A stretch of DNA of 38,520 nt, from positions 943,320 through 981,839 of the forward strand of contig JAAAKB020000021.1 in the NCBI GenBank assembly GCA_010014835.2. The letters run 5' to 3'. The notes beneath the pieces were generated by a model. The model was not told the origin of the DNA and did not search any database. It worked only from the letters and a program-made list of their open reading frames with translations. Each line of letters starts with the position of its first letter. Position 1 is the first letter of the stretch. The stretch is from Apostichopus leukothele. Lineage: Eukaryota; Echinodermata; Holothuroidea; Aspidochirotida; Stichopodidae. Below are positions 26,518-37,396 of this stretch, in pieces. Both the position numbers and the translations under genes were made by a program.

Positions 26518-29500
26518 CTGCAGTGAGGAAAAATATGACAAAAAGGGAAGAAAAAAGTTTGCATTATAATATGGTGGTGTAATCTTCAGCACCATAAAAA
26601 AAAATACATCACCAATAAGTATAAGACATATTGAATAAACATTTTAATTAATAATTAAAACACCATATAATTTAATGAATACTTTATATTCAGTATGTAA
26701 TGCAGACACTATGCAGTTGCATATATGCATTCAACTTAAGGGGAATGTACAATGGATTGAAACCAACACTTTTGGCCAGGTGGCTAATCAACTAACATTA
26801 TCACCTATTTTGGTCTGAGCATTTCCATTCGGAAGACCATCTTTAATTAGAAAACCATGGATTGCTCAAAGAGGGAAAGGTCACCTTAGTTTTTATAGCC
26901 AGCCAGCTAACTTTTAACATGTGTCCTATAGGATGCATGATTGCATAGACTCTACTATTACGAACTTTACCCACTGGACCAAAACACAGTCTCCACTTAT
27001 CAAAGGATGAGCTATTTTAAACTAATATAAACTAATGGTCCAATACTGGGCAATTTCTTCTTCAGGCTATTCAAAGCATCAAACTTTATGCATAACTGAC
27101 AAATCATCAAAGATTCTAATTTGATTGAATTCCTCTCCAGTAATTTTGTTTTTTGTTGTTATTATTGTTGAGTTTACTCTGCTCTAGTTCTTGATAACTG
27201 TTTCTTAGTTCATTTGCCTATTCAAAGTATGCTATGATCAATGTTGTTAACTGTCAAAGATCCCAGATAAAAGTAAATAAAGTTCTCACCAAGATGATAA
27301 TCCATCAGAGATATTTTTAGAGACGAGCACCTGGCTAAAACCTTTCACTTTCTCTTCATTCATAACTCTCTTAAGAGACTGAAAGAAGAAAAGAGAACTC
27401 AATCATCAATATAGCTATAAAGAAAAATCAATGTGGAACTACAATAATCTTTTCACTTACTCAAAACATACTCTCAATCAGATAATGTTTACAACCGTTT
27501 ATACTTCAACACATTCACTTCACAATCACTGCTTTACCACGATCATTTAACTTTGCCAGAGGAGCACAGTCAGCGTTTTAAACTATTTTCACATTTCGGG
27601 CTTGTCCGTTTGATAGAAATTGCTTGCTTGCTATGAAACATCCGTTGAGATGCCACGACAGATCTAGGTTTGTTCTGCAGAGGAAACTCTGTTGACGTCC
27701 TTTGATGTCGTTTGGTTCTTTACATCATAAACATCATCCAAGCACTCACACAGAAAACTTCATAACAATTAAAGTTAATTAGTTTCATTTAACAAGTTAA
27801 ATTAACATCAAAATCATACTGTAAGTCATTTTCACAACCAGTATGCTTACCTGCTGTGCAGCCTGGGCCTCAGGAAACTTTTCATTGTAATTACCTTCAA
27901 TGACTGATGCAACGATGGTCAAACCCTTACCTATAGTGAATAAAAAATATGAAACTATCATTGAAGAACTAGGTAACATGTCATGTCATATCATGTCATA
28001 TCATTTTATGTCATATCATGTCATGTCATGTCATAGCATATGATGTCATGTCATATATCATGTCATATCATTTTATGTCATGTCATATCATGTAAATGTC
28101 ATATCATTTCATGTCAGGTCATATGATGTCATGTCATATGATGTCATATCATGTCATATCATATGATGTCATGCCATATCATATGATGTCATGTCATGTC
28201 ATGTCATATCATGCTATGTCATATCATGTCATGTCATATCATGTCATATCATGTCAAAGCATATCATGTCAGGTAATATCATGTCATGTCATATCATATG
28301 ATGTCATGTCATGTCATATCATGTCATGTCATATCATATGTCATGTCATATCATATGATGTCATGTCATATCATGTCAAGTCATGTCATATCATATCATG
28401 TCATGTCATATCATTTTATGTCATGTCATGTCATTTCATATCATATGTCATTTCATATTGTATCATATGATGTCATGTCATATCATATGATGTCATATCA
28501 TGTCATGTCATGTCATATCATATGATGTCATATCATATCATATCATATTATATCATATTATATCATGTCATGTCATGTCATATCATATCATATCATATCA
28601 TATTATATCATGTCATGTCATATCATATCATATCATATCATATGAAGAAGTGCTCACTTAACAAATGTATAGTCAGCAAATCTGAATGATGTTAAACTCA
28701 ACGCTCCAGTGACAGAATGTCAACAAGTTCAAAACAGTCGTATTTTTGTTAAATTTACATTTTTTATAACTATAAAGATGTATGCAACATAAGTATGTGA
28801 TACTGCCTGTTCCGAAGCATTAGTGTACCTCTTGGATGTAGATTTAATGACAATACATAAATTGGCATTCCCTGTTGACAATTTACTGTTTCTTTGAAAT
28901 TAATTAAGTACAGAACATATGTATTGATCAGACGTATCTTTTTATCCTTCTTTGGTTTTTAATTAAATGTTATGTGAAATTTTATTCCAGTTTAGCAGGA
29001 AATTTTGCAGCTTCCAAAAGTCATGTACTAATTTCCTGTAACAGAATTTAGCACATTTTCATGTGCTTGGCAAAGCATGCATACCCATAATGCATCATGA
29101 GGTCATGTGACAGGAAACAGTAATAATCAATGTCATCGAGGGTAAGTTGGATGCTTGTGAAGGATTTTGACTGAGTCAAAGTTGGGCCATAGTAGTCTAC
29201 ATTTCAAATTTTTTTATTGAGAAAGGTGAGTTTAATTAATATATAGTAGGTCACTTCAGATACAGAACATTTTCTATGAAAATGCTTAGAAACAGCAATT
29301 AACTTACAGTATGAGGAGATTACAATTACCTGCTTTGAGTTGACTGGCAAATGTCAAAAGCTGTTTGAATTGCAGGGTAAGATCTTCGTTCAGTTTGCAT
29401 AGAACTAGAATTTGAGGTCTAGAAGAGAAAACGGAGGGAGAATTGGCATCATTCACAAATTCACAAAATTTTGCAAACAAAACGAGGCATAACTAGTTTT

Positions 29501-32500
29501 AGTGATAAGAAAAAAGGTTGAGCATGTAACCAACGAGTAGTCCCAATAGGTTCTCACAAATTGCATGTTAGAAAAGCCATGTATGCTAATGGTCCACACT
29601 GTAACATGATGCAATGCTGGAGGCAAACAATGGAAGACAATACAAACATTGTCTTCAAAGATGAAGGCTGCACAATAATGAATGTTCCCTCACCTCCAGT
29701 TTTTAGTATGAGGAGGGCCATCCTCCAGTTTAAGCAGGCTGAATCTGGCTGCTTGCAAGGACAAACCTCGTAGACCATCTCCCCATTCCTTTTCGGCTCT
29801 GGAAGAAAAGAAAAGAAAAGAAAAGAAAAGAAGAAATTGTTACACGAGAGAAATTTTGCTATAAATTCTTGAAATTTGATACACAATTGAAACATCAAGA
29901 ATTTATAGTAATTAGCTATAGGCTTTTCTATTTTTCCCTCTTCCAATCCTCCTAAGAGAGGAGAGTAATCCGTGCCACTGATGAGAAAATAAAACTGTAG
30001 CGACCAAAATTGTAGTCGCTATGAACTTAACGAAATGTATCTCATACATGAATAAATACCTCAAGCTTCTAGTTGAGATAACATTCATGTTACATTATAA
30101 TGATGTAACCATGGCCAATGTTTGCACAAGTAAGGATATATAGATGGAGAAAAATTTGCAGGTCCCATTAAAACACTGGTATACCACTCAGATGGGGGTG
30201 CACACACATACAATAGAATATCACAGTTAACTGAATTTCACCCATATGACAAAATTCAACCTAGCATGCTTTAATTCAACTTTTGTTGTTTTGTTTCATC
30301 GGTGAACTGGGATGGGAGTTGTTGTTACCGTAGTAACATGAGACAGAGGTAGAGTGTCTTACCCTTGGAATTCGATGTACTTGTAGATACTGGCTGCAAT
30401 CGCCATGGCGACCAGAGCATAGTACCAACTAGAGATGAACATAACACTGACGCACAACAGCATTCCCAAGAAGGAGAGGCTCCAGTGGTAGTAACGGAAA
30501 CGAGGCCTCCAGTTGGGGGCGCTCAGGAGAGTTTGAAGAGCGCAAGCAAGGTTGACAAACATGTAGCACATAAGAAAGAACCTGATGGAAGAAGTTCAAT
30601 ATAAGACATATATATTATGTTCATATCATACAGATGATATGATAGTAACATTTCAAGAATATAAAATGTATCATACAATCAATTAATCAATTCTGAGTTT
30701 AGAAATCGTGGTTTAACCTGCCTCTAATACCAAGGGATTTAGTTTGCTATACCGAGAGAGGTTTAAACTACATGCCAATAAATGTTTCATTGAGATCCAC
30801 ATTGACAAAACTGTAATTATATATTGTATGGTGGGTCATATAGAAAGCCATAGAGGTCATATGGGACCAAAGAAATGTAATGGACCTAGGGTCAGTTGGG
30901 CCATATGTCACCCAAATCCCTGGTATTAAATTAAATTTTTTGTTTGGTGACTCCAACTTTCACCTTGATTATCTGGGTGACATTCCTGCAGTGGTGGATG
31001 TTGGGACCTGGAAAATGGGTTATGGGGAGGAGATATACATCTCCCCCTTTGAGAAATGTTTATATGATTAAGGGTGTTTAGTTACAAAATGGTGTTATAT
31101 TATGCAACTTTTTAAGTAATTTATACTAAAGATAATTTCACTTATTTCCACAAAAATGGACCATTTTTTTTTCGACCTAATTTTTTGGCGACCCTCCCGA
31201 AAATTTCTTTTGGAGACCCCTAATAAGGGTTGCAACGCCCGGTTTGAAAACCGTGGACCGAAATGATATCAGGGGTCAATCAGAGGTCACTCACATGGTA
31301 ATGATTGGTGCAACACTATCAAGACTGGCAATCAAGATTCCAATCCATGATATGAAAGTGGTAAGTAGCAAGGCCGTGGTCGGTTCCCCTGTAGCTGATC
31401 CTTTGGCAAAAATAGACAAGATCGGAATGAGTCCATCCTTGGCGATGGCCTGGAGGAGACGGGGTGCCCCCGTTAAGCTCTGTAGCCCTGCTCCCACCGT
31501 GGATAGGAATGAACCGATCAGTACCACCCACTCTGTAGGGAAAGCAATTTCAGCAGCTAACAGACCTCCGTCTATACTATCCCCAAACCTGAGGGAGAGA
31601 AGACCAAAAAGAAAAAAGGATGCATTGCGAGAGAGGACCCGAGCAGACATGTTATATCTCAGGCAGTAATCTATATTAACGATAGAAAGAGAACTAATTA
31701 GATACCCTGAAAATTAAACAATTAATGAGCAATTTTTCAGGTGAAAACATGATTAATGGGGCAATTACTGAAGCTGAAGAGGAATCACTAAAATGTTACA
31801 TATCCATTTCTTGCTTCCGTGCTTAAGGGCAGCACATCTGACAACAAAGAAATTGTTATTTTCTACACCTTGATATAGAAAACCCGTTGATAAACAGTCT
31901 TCTGTTGAAATGCTGAATTGTAGGATCAAGAAGCACATGCAACCCTCACTCTGCCCCTCTCTCCCCTCATCTATCCTCCCCTCCCATCCCATCCCCTCAT
32001 CTATCCTCCCATCCCATCCCATCCCCTCACCTATCCTCCCCTCCCAACACCCACCATGACAAAGAGGGAACACAAGACCAAATTCTTGGATACAACTATA
32101 TCACAGGAAAGAGATTGGATGTTACTATTGTAATACTCACTTGTCTCTCAAGACGACTCCTTCAACAGTGCTTCCAAACAAAACAACAGTCGACATATCT
32201 AGAGCGGTACGTTAAAGAGAAATGTGTCGACAACCGTCGTCATATAAACCAACTGAAACAATCTATTCCATTATTCTTTTGCTTTCTTTATATCTTTCAC
32301 TTTTTTGTAGTTGATTGAGGGTCAAATGGATTTTATTGAGAAGTCACTTATAGCAGTTCTCGACATTAATGTTGGGGGAGTTTTGAAAGCATTACTCAGT
32401 TTGATTTGTAATTTACAGGATTTTGGGGGGTTTTTTGCCATGAAATATTTGACGAAATGCACAATAACGCTTTTTGTAATCTATATCGCGGATTAAAATC

Positions 32501-35500
32501 CACAATTAATCTGAAGTGAACAGCCACTATCACCAAGTTTGTCGTGAGGAGAAACTTTCACGATAGCTTGAATGTTTTACATGCAAATGAAAGATAGCTG
32601 TTAAAAGTTTGCTATTCTTTTAGCTTAACCTTTATAGCCCTACCTTCCACACCTCCACCGCCCCCCTCTCTCTCCCAGCTTCATGTTTCCTATCATCTAG
32701 ATTTATGGAAATCTTTCATGGAAAGGATACAGATGAAGCTAGTGGTTAGGATAGCTCCGATGGTTCCCCTTGGAATGGAATACTGAGCATCTTTCAAATC
32801 ACCTGATCTGTTGCTCCCTGCCATGATACCTGCGGAACGAATAAAGAAGATAATTGCATCCCTTTAACTCTACTTCCTCGAGAGATTTCACAGTTTGTAC
32901 GCAGAAACTTTATTTTAATTGTGTAAGTGGATATGGGTGTGGGTGTGTGTGTTTTAAGTATTTCTCAAATCTATGATAAAACTTGGGCTCAAGAATATTG
33001 GAATTACTGACCAAAGAGAGTCTTTTGATAATTAAAAATCAAGTTCGATTCAGGAAATATGATGTCTTACAATGAAGAGAATAATATGAAGACAAAACCA
33101 AATTAAACTCAGTGAAATACACCACACTTTTATATTTATACAGAGGTTATGTTTTGAAAAGAAAGACAACATACCAGTAACAGAAGGAAAGAATATAGCC
33201 AATAGAACTGTGAAGCTGGTTTGAATATCCGCAGCTATCTGACCATCAATGGCAGCTACCCTTGGCAAGGCATCCCCAGCCTCTCGATACTGACCAATAA
33301 CGTTATCTGTCAACAACAACAAAAACAACAACAACAAGGTAAACATGTGCCAAAGGTCCAACTAGAATTACAAATGGAGGATGTTAATGTTGTCTGATTC
33401 ATCCCCAATCAACAACAAACAACAGTTTCTCCCTCCCATCTGAATGCTTGTTAAAGATGAAGAAGGTAAAACTAGTGATGTAGTGGATCAGTAAATCTGC
33501 CTCGTTTGTTGCTTTTCTTTCATTAAGTTCATAAAACTCGGTCTTTACAACAAACTGCATACCAGTAATAAGTCACTGTGTGTGAAGCTTTAGATCCTTC
33601 AGTCCTTGCTAGATGGGGGAGGTGGGGAGGGGGCGGGGGGGGCTCAGGAGAACAAAGAGCACGTTGCATATAAACACCTTATTATTCTCTGTGTATAGGT
33701 TTGATGAGCCTTGGTGCCGACCATAGAGTCTCAAAATTTTAAAAGCTACCACAGAATATAACCCTTGCAGATAAAATACCTGTTATCAAATTAATAACCG
33801 ACAAAGAAAGAAAAAACTGCTGTATTGTCAAGAGAAAAACAAATAAGGAAGGGCCAGTCAATTTGATCCTAGTATTCTTCAAGGATAATAATCACAATAC
33901 TCTATATTTACCTCCAAACACTTTTCCAAGGATGCCTGGTATTGCATTAGTGAAATTGATGGGGTTCTTTTCCAGGTAGTCTACACAATCCTCATCGACT
34001 AGTTCATCACAGAATTGTTGTCCTAGCGGGGATAATACAGAGTTGTTCCCTTCCTGGTAATAGCTGCATTGGCTCTGCCTGCTGATGCCATATTGCAATG
34101 CAATGTCACCTTCGGCCGTCATCTGGTTACAGTAACTAGGGAAAGACAGACAGAATTATCACCAGTGCCAGTCAGTATGAGCAGCGAGGAAGTACCAACA
34201 TCTACATTACACATGAAGCCCTGCATGCAAAATGAGTTTCCCTGACAATTTTCAGTCGTAGGATGGAAGATGATCATATTCATACGTACATTTTCACACA
34301 TACATTTATTTGCATATATACATTCAAAAGCACTACACCTGCAACAAGGAACATTCAGCAATTGTCTCTGGTGCCTCTTGCCACCCATGCTGGTGCTCTT
34401 GTCACCCATATTGGACCTCTTGTCACCCATATTGGATCTCTTGGCATCCATATTGGACCTCTTGTCACCCATATTGGACCTCTTGGCATCCATATTGAAC
34501 CTCTTGTCATTCCGTTATGGTTCCTCAGGTCACTCATTGGTCAACTCACTCACCACTTATTCCAGTACATCTTGTTACCCTTAAAGTGCGCCTTGCCACC
34601 CGTACAACATACCCTCATGTACCTCGTCACACTGGTATATGGCCTCTGGTCGATCTGACAGTGCCTTTTGCAAACTCAGTATCAACCAATATTAAGCTTT
34701 ACTACTTCGACAGGCGAAGATACCCACAAGAAACTTACGGAAGGTTGGTTGGGATGAAAAAGCCGACGTATATACACCCGATCGAGATGAGAACACAGGC
34801 CAGGAAGAGAAGGGCGCACTTGTTGACGTACTTGACCCCGACAAATACCAGGAGTGATAAAATGAGTAGGACGGCCGTTCCATAAACCCTAAAGTTGTTT
34901 GTCATGTCTTCAAAAAGAGAGATTGATGGAACGATATATACCTGCAATAAGAAAGAAAGTTGTAGATGAGTTTGATGGATCAGAAACGCCATACTGATGA
35001 TGAACAAGTTTACATTTAAAGATTAAAAATTCATATATTACATATAAGTAGACCTCACTCTTCATTTGTTTTCAGATTTATAATAGTAATAATAATAATA
35101 TTTAAACATCCATATAGTGCAAAAATCTGCCCAGCATTATAAATTGCATTTTACATTAAAATGAAACAAAAGTGCAATTTAGTAAAAGCAATACCAAAGA
35201 AGCGTGTTTTGAGCTTAGTCCCATGCCGTCAATGGACCTTATAGAGGCAAGGAGTTCATTCCAAAGTCATCATGTTTTATTGAAATGTTTTCCATGAGAG
35301 GAATGAAAGAATCTATCGCACAGATTCTTGTCAAACAATGACACACAGAAAAGATTCATGTAGCTTGCACCAACACCACCATTAAAAAACGTACAACTTA
35401 CATGGAATAGCACTGTTCATATCTCCAAATTCCAATAAGTCCAAATTCTTTTCAACTTTTGGGAATCTTTTCTTATTATTTCCATTTTAAGTTTTGTCTA

Positions 35501-37396
35501 CAAAATACTGCCAAAGCCTCTGTCTAAGAATCTCGCTTTAAAATGCACATGCACATCCACCTAAGGTAACTTACGACGAGAATTTCTATTGCTCCAAGAA
35601 TATACATAGCTGATGCAAAAGTTGTTCCGAGGTAGAAGAGAATACCAACGGCTCCTCCAAACTCTGGTCCCAGGGCCCTGGATATCATGAAATAGGCCCC
35701 TCCGGCTGGGACCACTCCATTGGTAGCGATGGCACTCATTGATATTGCTGTCAAAAGTGTCTGCAAGAGAACATTGATACAAAGACTGAACGGTACGAAC
35801 CTTGGAAACTGTCAAACTGTTGCTTGGGGAAGGGGGAGGGGGGCTGAAATCTACCTATTAATTTCTTGGATATATTTCTAAATATCGTATTTCTATTGAT
35901 TCTGGGACATTTGGGGAGTGTGCTCTCATCAAGCGCACCAGGTTTTTGTTTTGAGCACGCTTCCCTCTTCAAGACATGTACTGTTGACCTGTTGTTCTGT
36001 AAACTGTTTGCTTTATACTTGTATGTTGTTGTGAAAAGAAACAATAAATGAATTTGGCAAATTTTGATATATTTATCAATGACAACTATGATCATTATTA
36101 GCATATGCCAATTTCACAGTATTTCATCTGTAGGAAAAGGAGGATGAAGTTTAATATCACAAACCAGACAGTTTTCGCTAAGAATGCTCAGGTTTGAAAT
36201 AGCACTTAACTAAATATGATTAGGCTGATACCAGCTGGAAGGTGTCGCAATAGAAATAAAATCCACCGATAGATTTTACTTTCCTTTCACCTTACAGACA
36301 CAACATGCTACAGATTCTGTCATCAATAGACATGTGACATTAAAGGAGGAGGATTACCGTGCAACAGGAGATGACGACGATTAAAAAAGCTTGCAAAGTT
36401 CCCGCACAGCCGACGATCCAGGAGAGACGAATGAAGAGAATGACACCTAGGATGTTCTGGAGACAGGGAAGGTATACCCCCATCAATGTACCCATCTGTG
36501 GCTGCTTCTGTAAGACAAATCAACAGTTATATCAACCACTAAAGAGGACAGGATAAACTGCTTCATACAAATCCTAGAATTTGTCCCGCTCAGCCATCGA
36601 TCTAGGACAAGTGGAAAGAGATTTAAAGGTATGCTGTATTGGCCCCAAATATGCTAGATATTCAAATATGCTCACATTTGTTCAAAATTCTTAAACTATT
36701 TTTATTACAAATTTACAACCTTTTTCCTCACTGGGACATTCAGTCATCATGTGTGTTCCTTAAAAATTTGGAGAGTAAAGACCTCCAGGAAAGAACTTTT
36801 CGAAAACTTCTAGCAATTATAGCGTGCTATAATTTGGGGCCTATACTATACACCAAGGTTATTGGATTGGATATAATTTTTCTGTGGCTGGCAAAATTAA
36901 TTCTTAAACTGTTTTTATTACAACCTTTTTCCTCACTGGGACATTCAGTCATCGTGTGTGTTCCTTAAAAATGTCTGAGAACAATTTGGAGAGTAAAGAC
37001 CTCCAGAAAAGAACTTTTCGAAAACTTCTAGCAAATATAGTGTGCTATAATTTGGGGCCTATACTATACACCAAGGATATTTGGATTGGATATAATATTT
37101 CTGCGGCTGGCGAAATTAATGTCATGTGCACCCTTGCTTTTAATCTACTTTCACATGGACGGCAATAAAACGAAAAGGAATTAAATTCTCCCGACTCACA
37201 AGCGTTTGTGATTCTCTTTCTTTTTCTTCTTGTGTATGTTCTGGTATATTCTTGTAGTTAGCAAAGGAGTTTATCAGAGTTGATATCTTGGGACGTCTAT
37301 CCATTTCCTCCTCGTAGAGGGCCAGATTCCTTTCATGAAGTCCTTCGCTCTTTTGTCGCACAAAGGGCGTGGTTTCTCCTCTCGTGGCGCCATCAC
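26412..37396 (-). CDS. KCC: K-Cl cotransporter, SLC12A4-7 family (gene span, partial, 15 exons)
   Basis: Electroneutral K+/Cl- cotransporter of the plasma membrane, which exports Cl- with K+ in volume and chloride regulation. About 744 residues are visible. They run from the [15 protein letters not shown] segment before TM1, through [14 protein letters not shown] (TM1), [16 protein letters not shown] and [11 protein letters not shown] (TM2-3), [18 protein letters not shown] (TM4-5), a large extracellular loop with four Cys and N-glycosylation sequons, [19 protein letters not shown] (TM6), [18 protein letters not shown] (TM8 region), [10 protein letters not shown] to YKYIEFQG (TM10-12), and the first C-terminal domain strands. 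The four-Cys loop between TM5 and TM6 marks the KCC branch rather than NKCC/NCC. The N-terminal ~60 residues and ~350 C-terminal residues, including the regulatory phosphosites, are not in the window. All splice phases agree. Confidence 0.95.
26518..27289 (-). other. KCC intron
   Basis: 772 bp, AT-rich. Nothing else is recognised. Confidence 0.7.
27290..27379 (-). CDS. KCC: KCC exon, C-terminal domain
   Basis: Encodes [20 protein letters not shown], matching human IEKVKGFCQVVVASKVREGL. The donor TTG|GTGAGA splits a Cys codon completed in the next exon. Confidence 0.92.
27380..27850 (-). other. KCC intron
   Basis: 471 bp. Nothing else is recognised. Confidence 0.7.
27851..27930 (-). CDS. KCC: KCC exon, C-terminal domain
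   Basis: Encodes [20 protein letters not shown] then EAQAAQQ, matching human GKGLTIVGSVIQGSF and EAQAAEQ. Confidence 0.93.
27931..29329 (-). other. KCC intron with a large simple-sequence array
   Basis: 1.4 kb, of which nearly half is the pentanucleotide array at 27977-28643. The remainder is AT-rich and unremarkable. Confidence 0.75.
27977..28643. repeat. Pentanucleotide array (TCATG/TCATA)n
   Basis: About 667 bp built almost only of TCATG and TCATA pentamers, with occasional TCATTTTATG, TCAAG and TCAGG variants and ATATGATG phase shifts. Being five bases long, the unit gives open frames of [10 protein letters not shown] type on the + strand; these are by-products, not genes. Confidence 0.97.
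29330..29418 (-). CDS. KCC: KCC exon, C-terminal domain
   Basis: Encodes [20 protein letters not shown] and then LTFASQLKA. It matches human PQLLVLLKLDEDL and [11 protein letters not shown]. Confidence 0.93.
29694..29798 (-). CDS. KCC: KCC exon, start of C-terminal domain
   Basis: Encodes [20 protein letters not shown] and then [15 protein letters not shown], matching human [20 protein letters not shown] closely. A (GAAAA)n run follows at 29804-29831, just upstream of the acceptor. Confidence 0.95.
29799..30362 (-). other. KCC intron
   Basis: 564 bp with the short (GAAAA)n microsatellite at 29804-29831 next to the exon. Nothing else is recognised. Confidence 0.7.
30363..30581 (-). CDS. KCC: KCC exon, TM10-TM12
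   Basis: Encodes [57 protein letters not shown] and YIEFQG, almost the vertebrate sequence. It completes the membrane domain and ends at the membrane/C-terminal domain boundary. Confidence 0.96.
30582..31294 (-). other. KCC intron with a possible DNA-transposon remnant
   Basis: 713 bp. The right part (about 30840-31258) has a composition and terminal-like sequence that differ from the neighbouring introns (separate entry). Confidence 0.6.
30840..31258. mobile_element. Possible hAT-type non-autonomous element remnant
   Basis: On the + strand the segment ends GGGTTGCAACGCCCGGTTTG and then AAAACCGTGG, which resembles the ends of many hAT-derived repeats (a GGTCGCGACCCC-like block next to GGTTTGAGAACC). 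A GACCCTCCCG and GAGACCCC block lies just inside. I cannot define the other end or a target-site duplication, so boundaries are approximate and the call is tentative. Confidence 0.35.
31295..31588 (-). CDS. KCC: KCC exon, TM8-TM9 region
   Basis: Encodes 98 residues: [71 protein letters not shown] and [15 protein letters not shown]. This is the most diagnostic block of the family (human [18 protein letters not shown] is identical). Confidence 0.97.
31589..32140 (-). other. KCC intron with a polypyrimidine minisatellite
   Basis: 552 bp, holding the C/T-only tract at about 31950-32046. Otherwise featureless. Confidence 0.7.
31950..32046. repeat. C/T-rich tandem repeat
   Basis: Repeats of CATCTATCCTCCC and CATCCCATCCC give an almost pure pyrimidine + strand for about 100 bp; the RNA of KCC would carry the purine-rich complement. 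Confidence 0.75.
32141..32198 (-). CDS. KCC: KCC exon, TM7
   Basis: A 58-bp exon encoding [19 protein letters not shown], matching human [21 protein letters not shown]. The Tyr codon before it is split across the junction. Confidence 0.92.
32199..32730 (-). other. KCC intron
   Basis: 532 bp, T-rich. Nothing else is recognised. Confidence 0.7.
32731..32829 (-). CDS. KCC: KCC exon, TM6-TM7 signature
   Basis: Encodes [20 protein letters not shown] and [12 protein letters not shown]. The family signature in human is [20 protein letters not shown]. Donor ATCT|GTATCC. Confidence 0.95.
32830..33174 (-). other. KCC intron
   Basis: 345 bp with a short GT-rich run near 32935-32952. Nothing else is recognised. 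Confidence 0.7.
33175..33306 (-). CDS. KCC: KCC exon, end of extracellular loop and TM6
   Basis: Encodes [20 protein letters not shown] and FPSVTG, equal to human [21 protein letters not shown] in all key positions. Confidence 0.95.
33307..33911 (-). other. KCC intron with a G-quadruplex-like tract
   Basis: 605 bp. 33614-33643 on the + strand has four G runs of at least four (separate entry). A CAACAA run follows the acceptor side at 33311-33336. Confidence 0.7.
33614..33643 (+). other. G-quadruplex candidate
   Basis: The + strand reads GGGGG-AGGT-GGGG-A-GGGGG-C-GGGGGGGG, four long G runs with loops of one to four bases. It lies on the template strand of KCC. Confidence 0.7.
33912..34135 (-). 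CDS. KCC: KCC exon, large extracellular loop
   Basis: Encodes about 74 residues with four Cys (YCNQ, QCSYY, FCDEL, DCVDY) and N-glycosylation sequons NNS and NFT, ending [18 protein letters not shown]-type loops between TM5 and TM6 have four conserved Cys that pair. The loop is poorly conserved otherwise, as is usual. Confidence 0.9.
34136..34738 (-). other. KCC intron with a 21-bp minisatellite
   Basis: 603 bp. The minisatellite at 34375-34521 is listed separately. The open frames here on both strands are created by it. Confidence 0.75.
34375..34521. repeat. 21-bp minisatellite, seven units
   Basis: Units start at 34375, 34396, 34417, 34438, 34459, 34480 and 34501, exactly 21 bp apart. The core is CTCTTGTCACCCATATTGGA with a second type that has GGCATCC in place of GTCACCC. 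The outer units are degenerate. Because 21 is divisible by three, the minus strand reads as a heptad, MGDKRSN / MDAKRSN. Confidence 0.95.
34739..34941 (-). CDS. KCC: KCC exon, TM4-TM5
   Basis: Encodes [19 protein letters not shown] and [20 protein letters not shown], matching human NNMRVYGTIFL and [18 protein letters not shown]. It ends at the start of the large loop. Confidence 0.95.
34942..35574 (-). other. KCC intron
   Basis: 633 bp with a short (AAT)n run near 35085-35101. Nothing else is recognised. Confidence 0.7.
35575..35760 (-). CDS. KCC: KCC exon, TM2-TM3
   Basis: Encodes 62 residues, [58 protein letters not shown]. It differs from human KCC1 at only a handful of positions. Phase 0 on both sides. 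Confidence 0.97.
35761..36357 (-). other. KCC intron
   Basis: 597 bp with a G-rich patch on the + strand at 35825-35844 (three G runs). Nothing else is recognised. Confidence 0.7.
36358..36507 (-). CDS. KCC: KCC exon, TM1
   Basis: Encodes 50 residues, [46 protein letters not shown]. Human [20 protein letters not shown] is nearly the same. The helix break around QNI-GVI is where K+ and Cl- bind in the family. Confidence 0.97.
36508..37199 (-). other. KCC intron with a 213-bp duplication
   Basis: 692 bp. Most of it, 36688-37120, is two tandem copies of a ~213-bp unit (separate entry). Confidence 0.75.
36688..37120. repeat. Two-copy tandem duplication, ~213-bp unit
   Basis: Copy 1 starts at 36688 and copy 2 at 36901, both beginning TTCTTAAACT. 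They share the block GAGAGTAAAGACCTCCAG, then AACTTTTCGAAAACTTCTAG and GGGGCCTATACTATACACCA. Copy 2 carries a 12-bp insertion (around GTCTGAGAAC). Identity looks above 90 percent by eye. Confidence 0.93.
37200..37396 (-). CDS. KCC: KCC first visible exon, cytosolic N-terminus
   Basis: Encodes about 65 residues including [20 protein letters not shown] and [20 protein letters not shown]. It matches human YYDRNLALFEEELDIRPKVS and continues to the TM1 exon. The acceptor CCATCAG|GTGATGG is followed by a phase-2 start, and an in-frame TAA lies just upstream of it, so the start codon must be in an earlier exon. Confidence 0.92.

Noticed and set aside
26275-26526. Open frames running through the N gap
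   Set aside because: They exist only because unknown bases are counted as codons. The real content is a zinc-finger relic on one side and a KCC exon on the other.
28096-28525. Two long open frames of [10 protein letters not shown] repeats
   Set aside because: They are produced by the pentanucleotide array; any frame of such an array stays open. No independent coding evidence.
34263-34584. Open frames on both strands over the 21-bp minisatellite
   Set aside because: The period is a multiple of three without internal stops, so open frames arise automatically. The region is a KCC intron with good flanking splice sites.
36639-37168. Two similar open frames of 109 and 70 codons
   Set aside because: They are the two copies of the 213-bp intronic duplication; similarity between them reflects the duplication, not a gene family.
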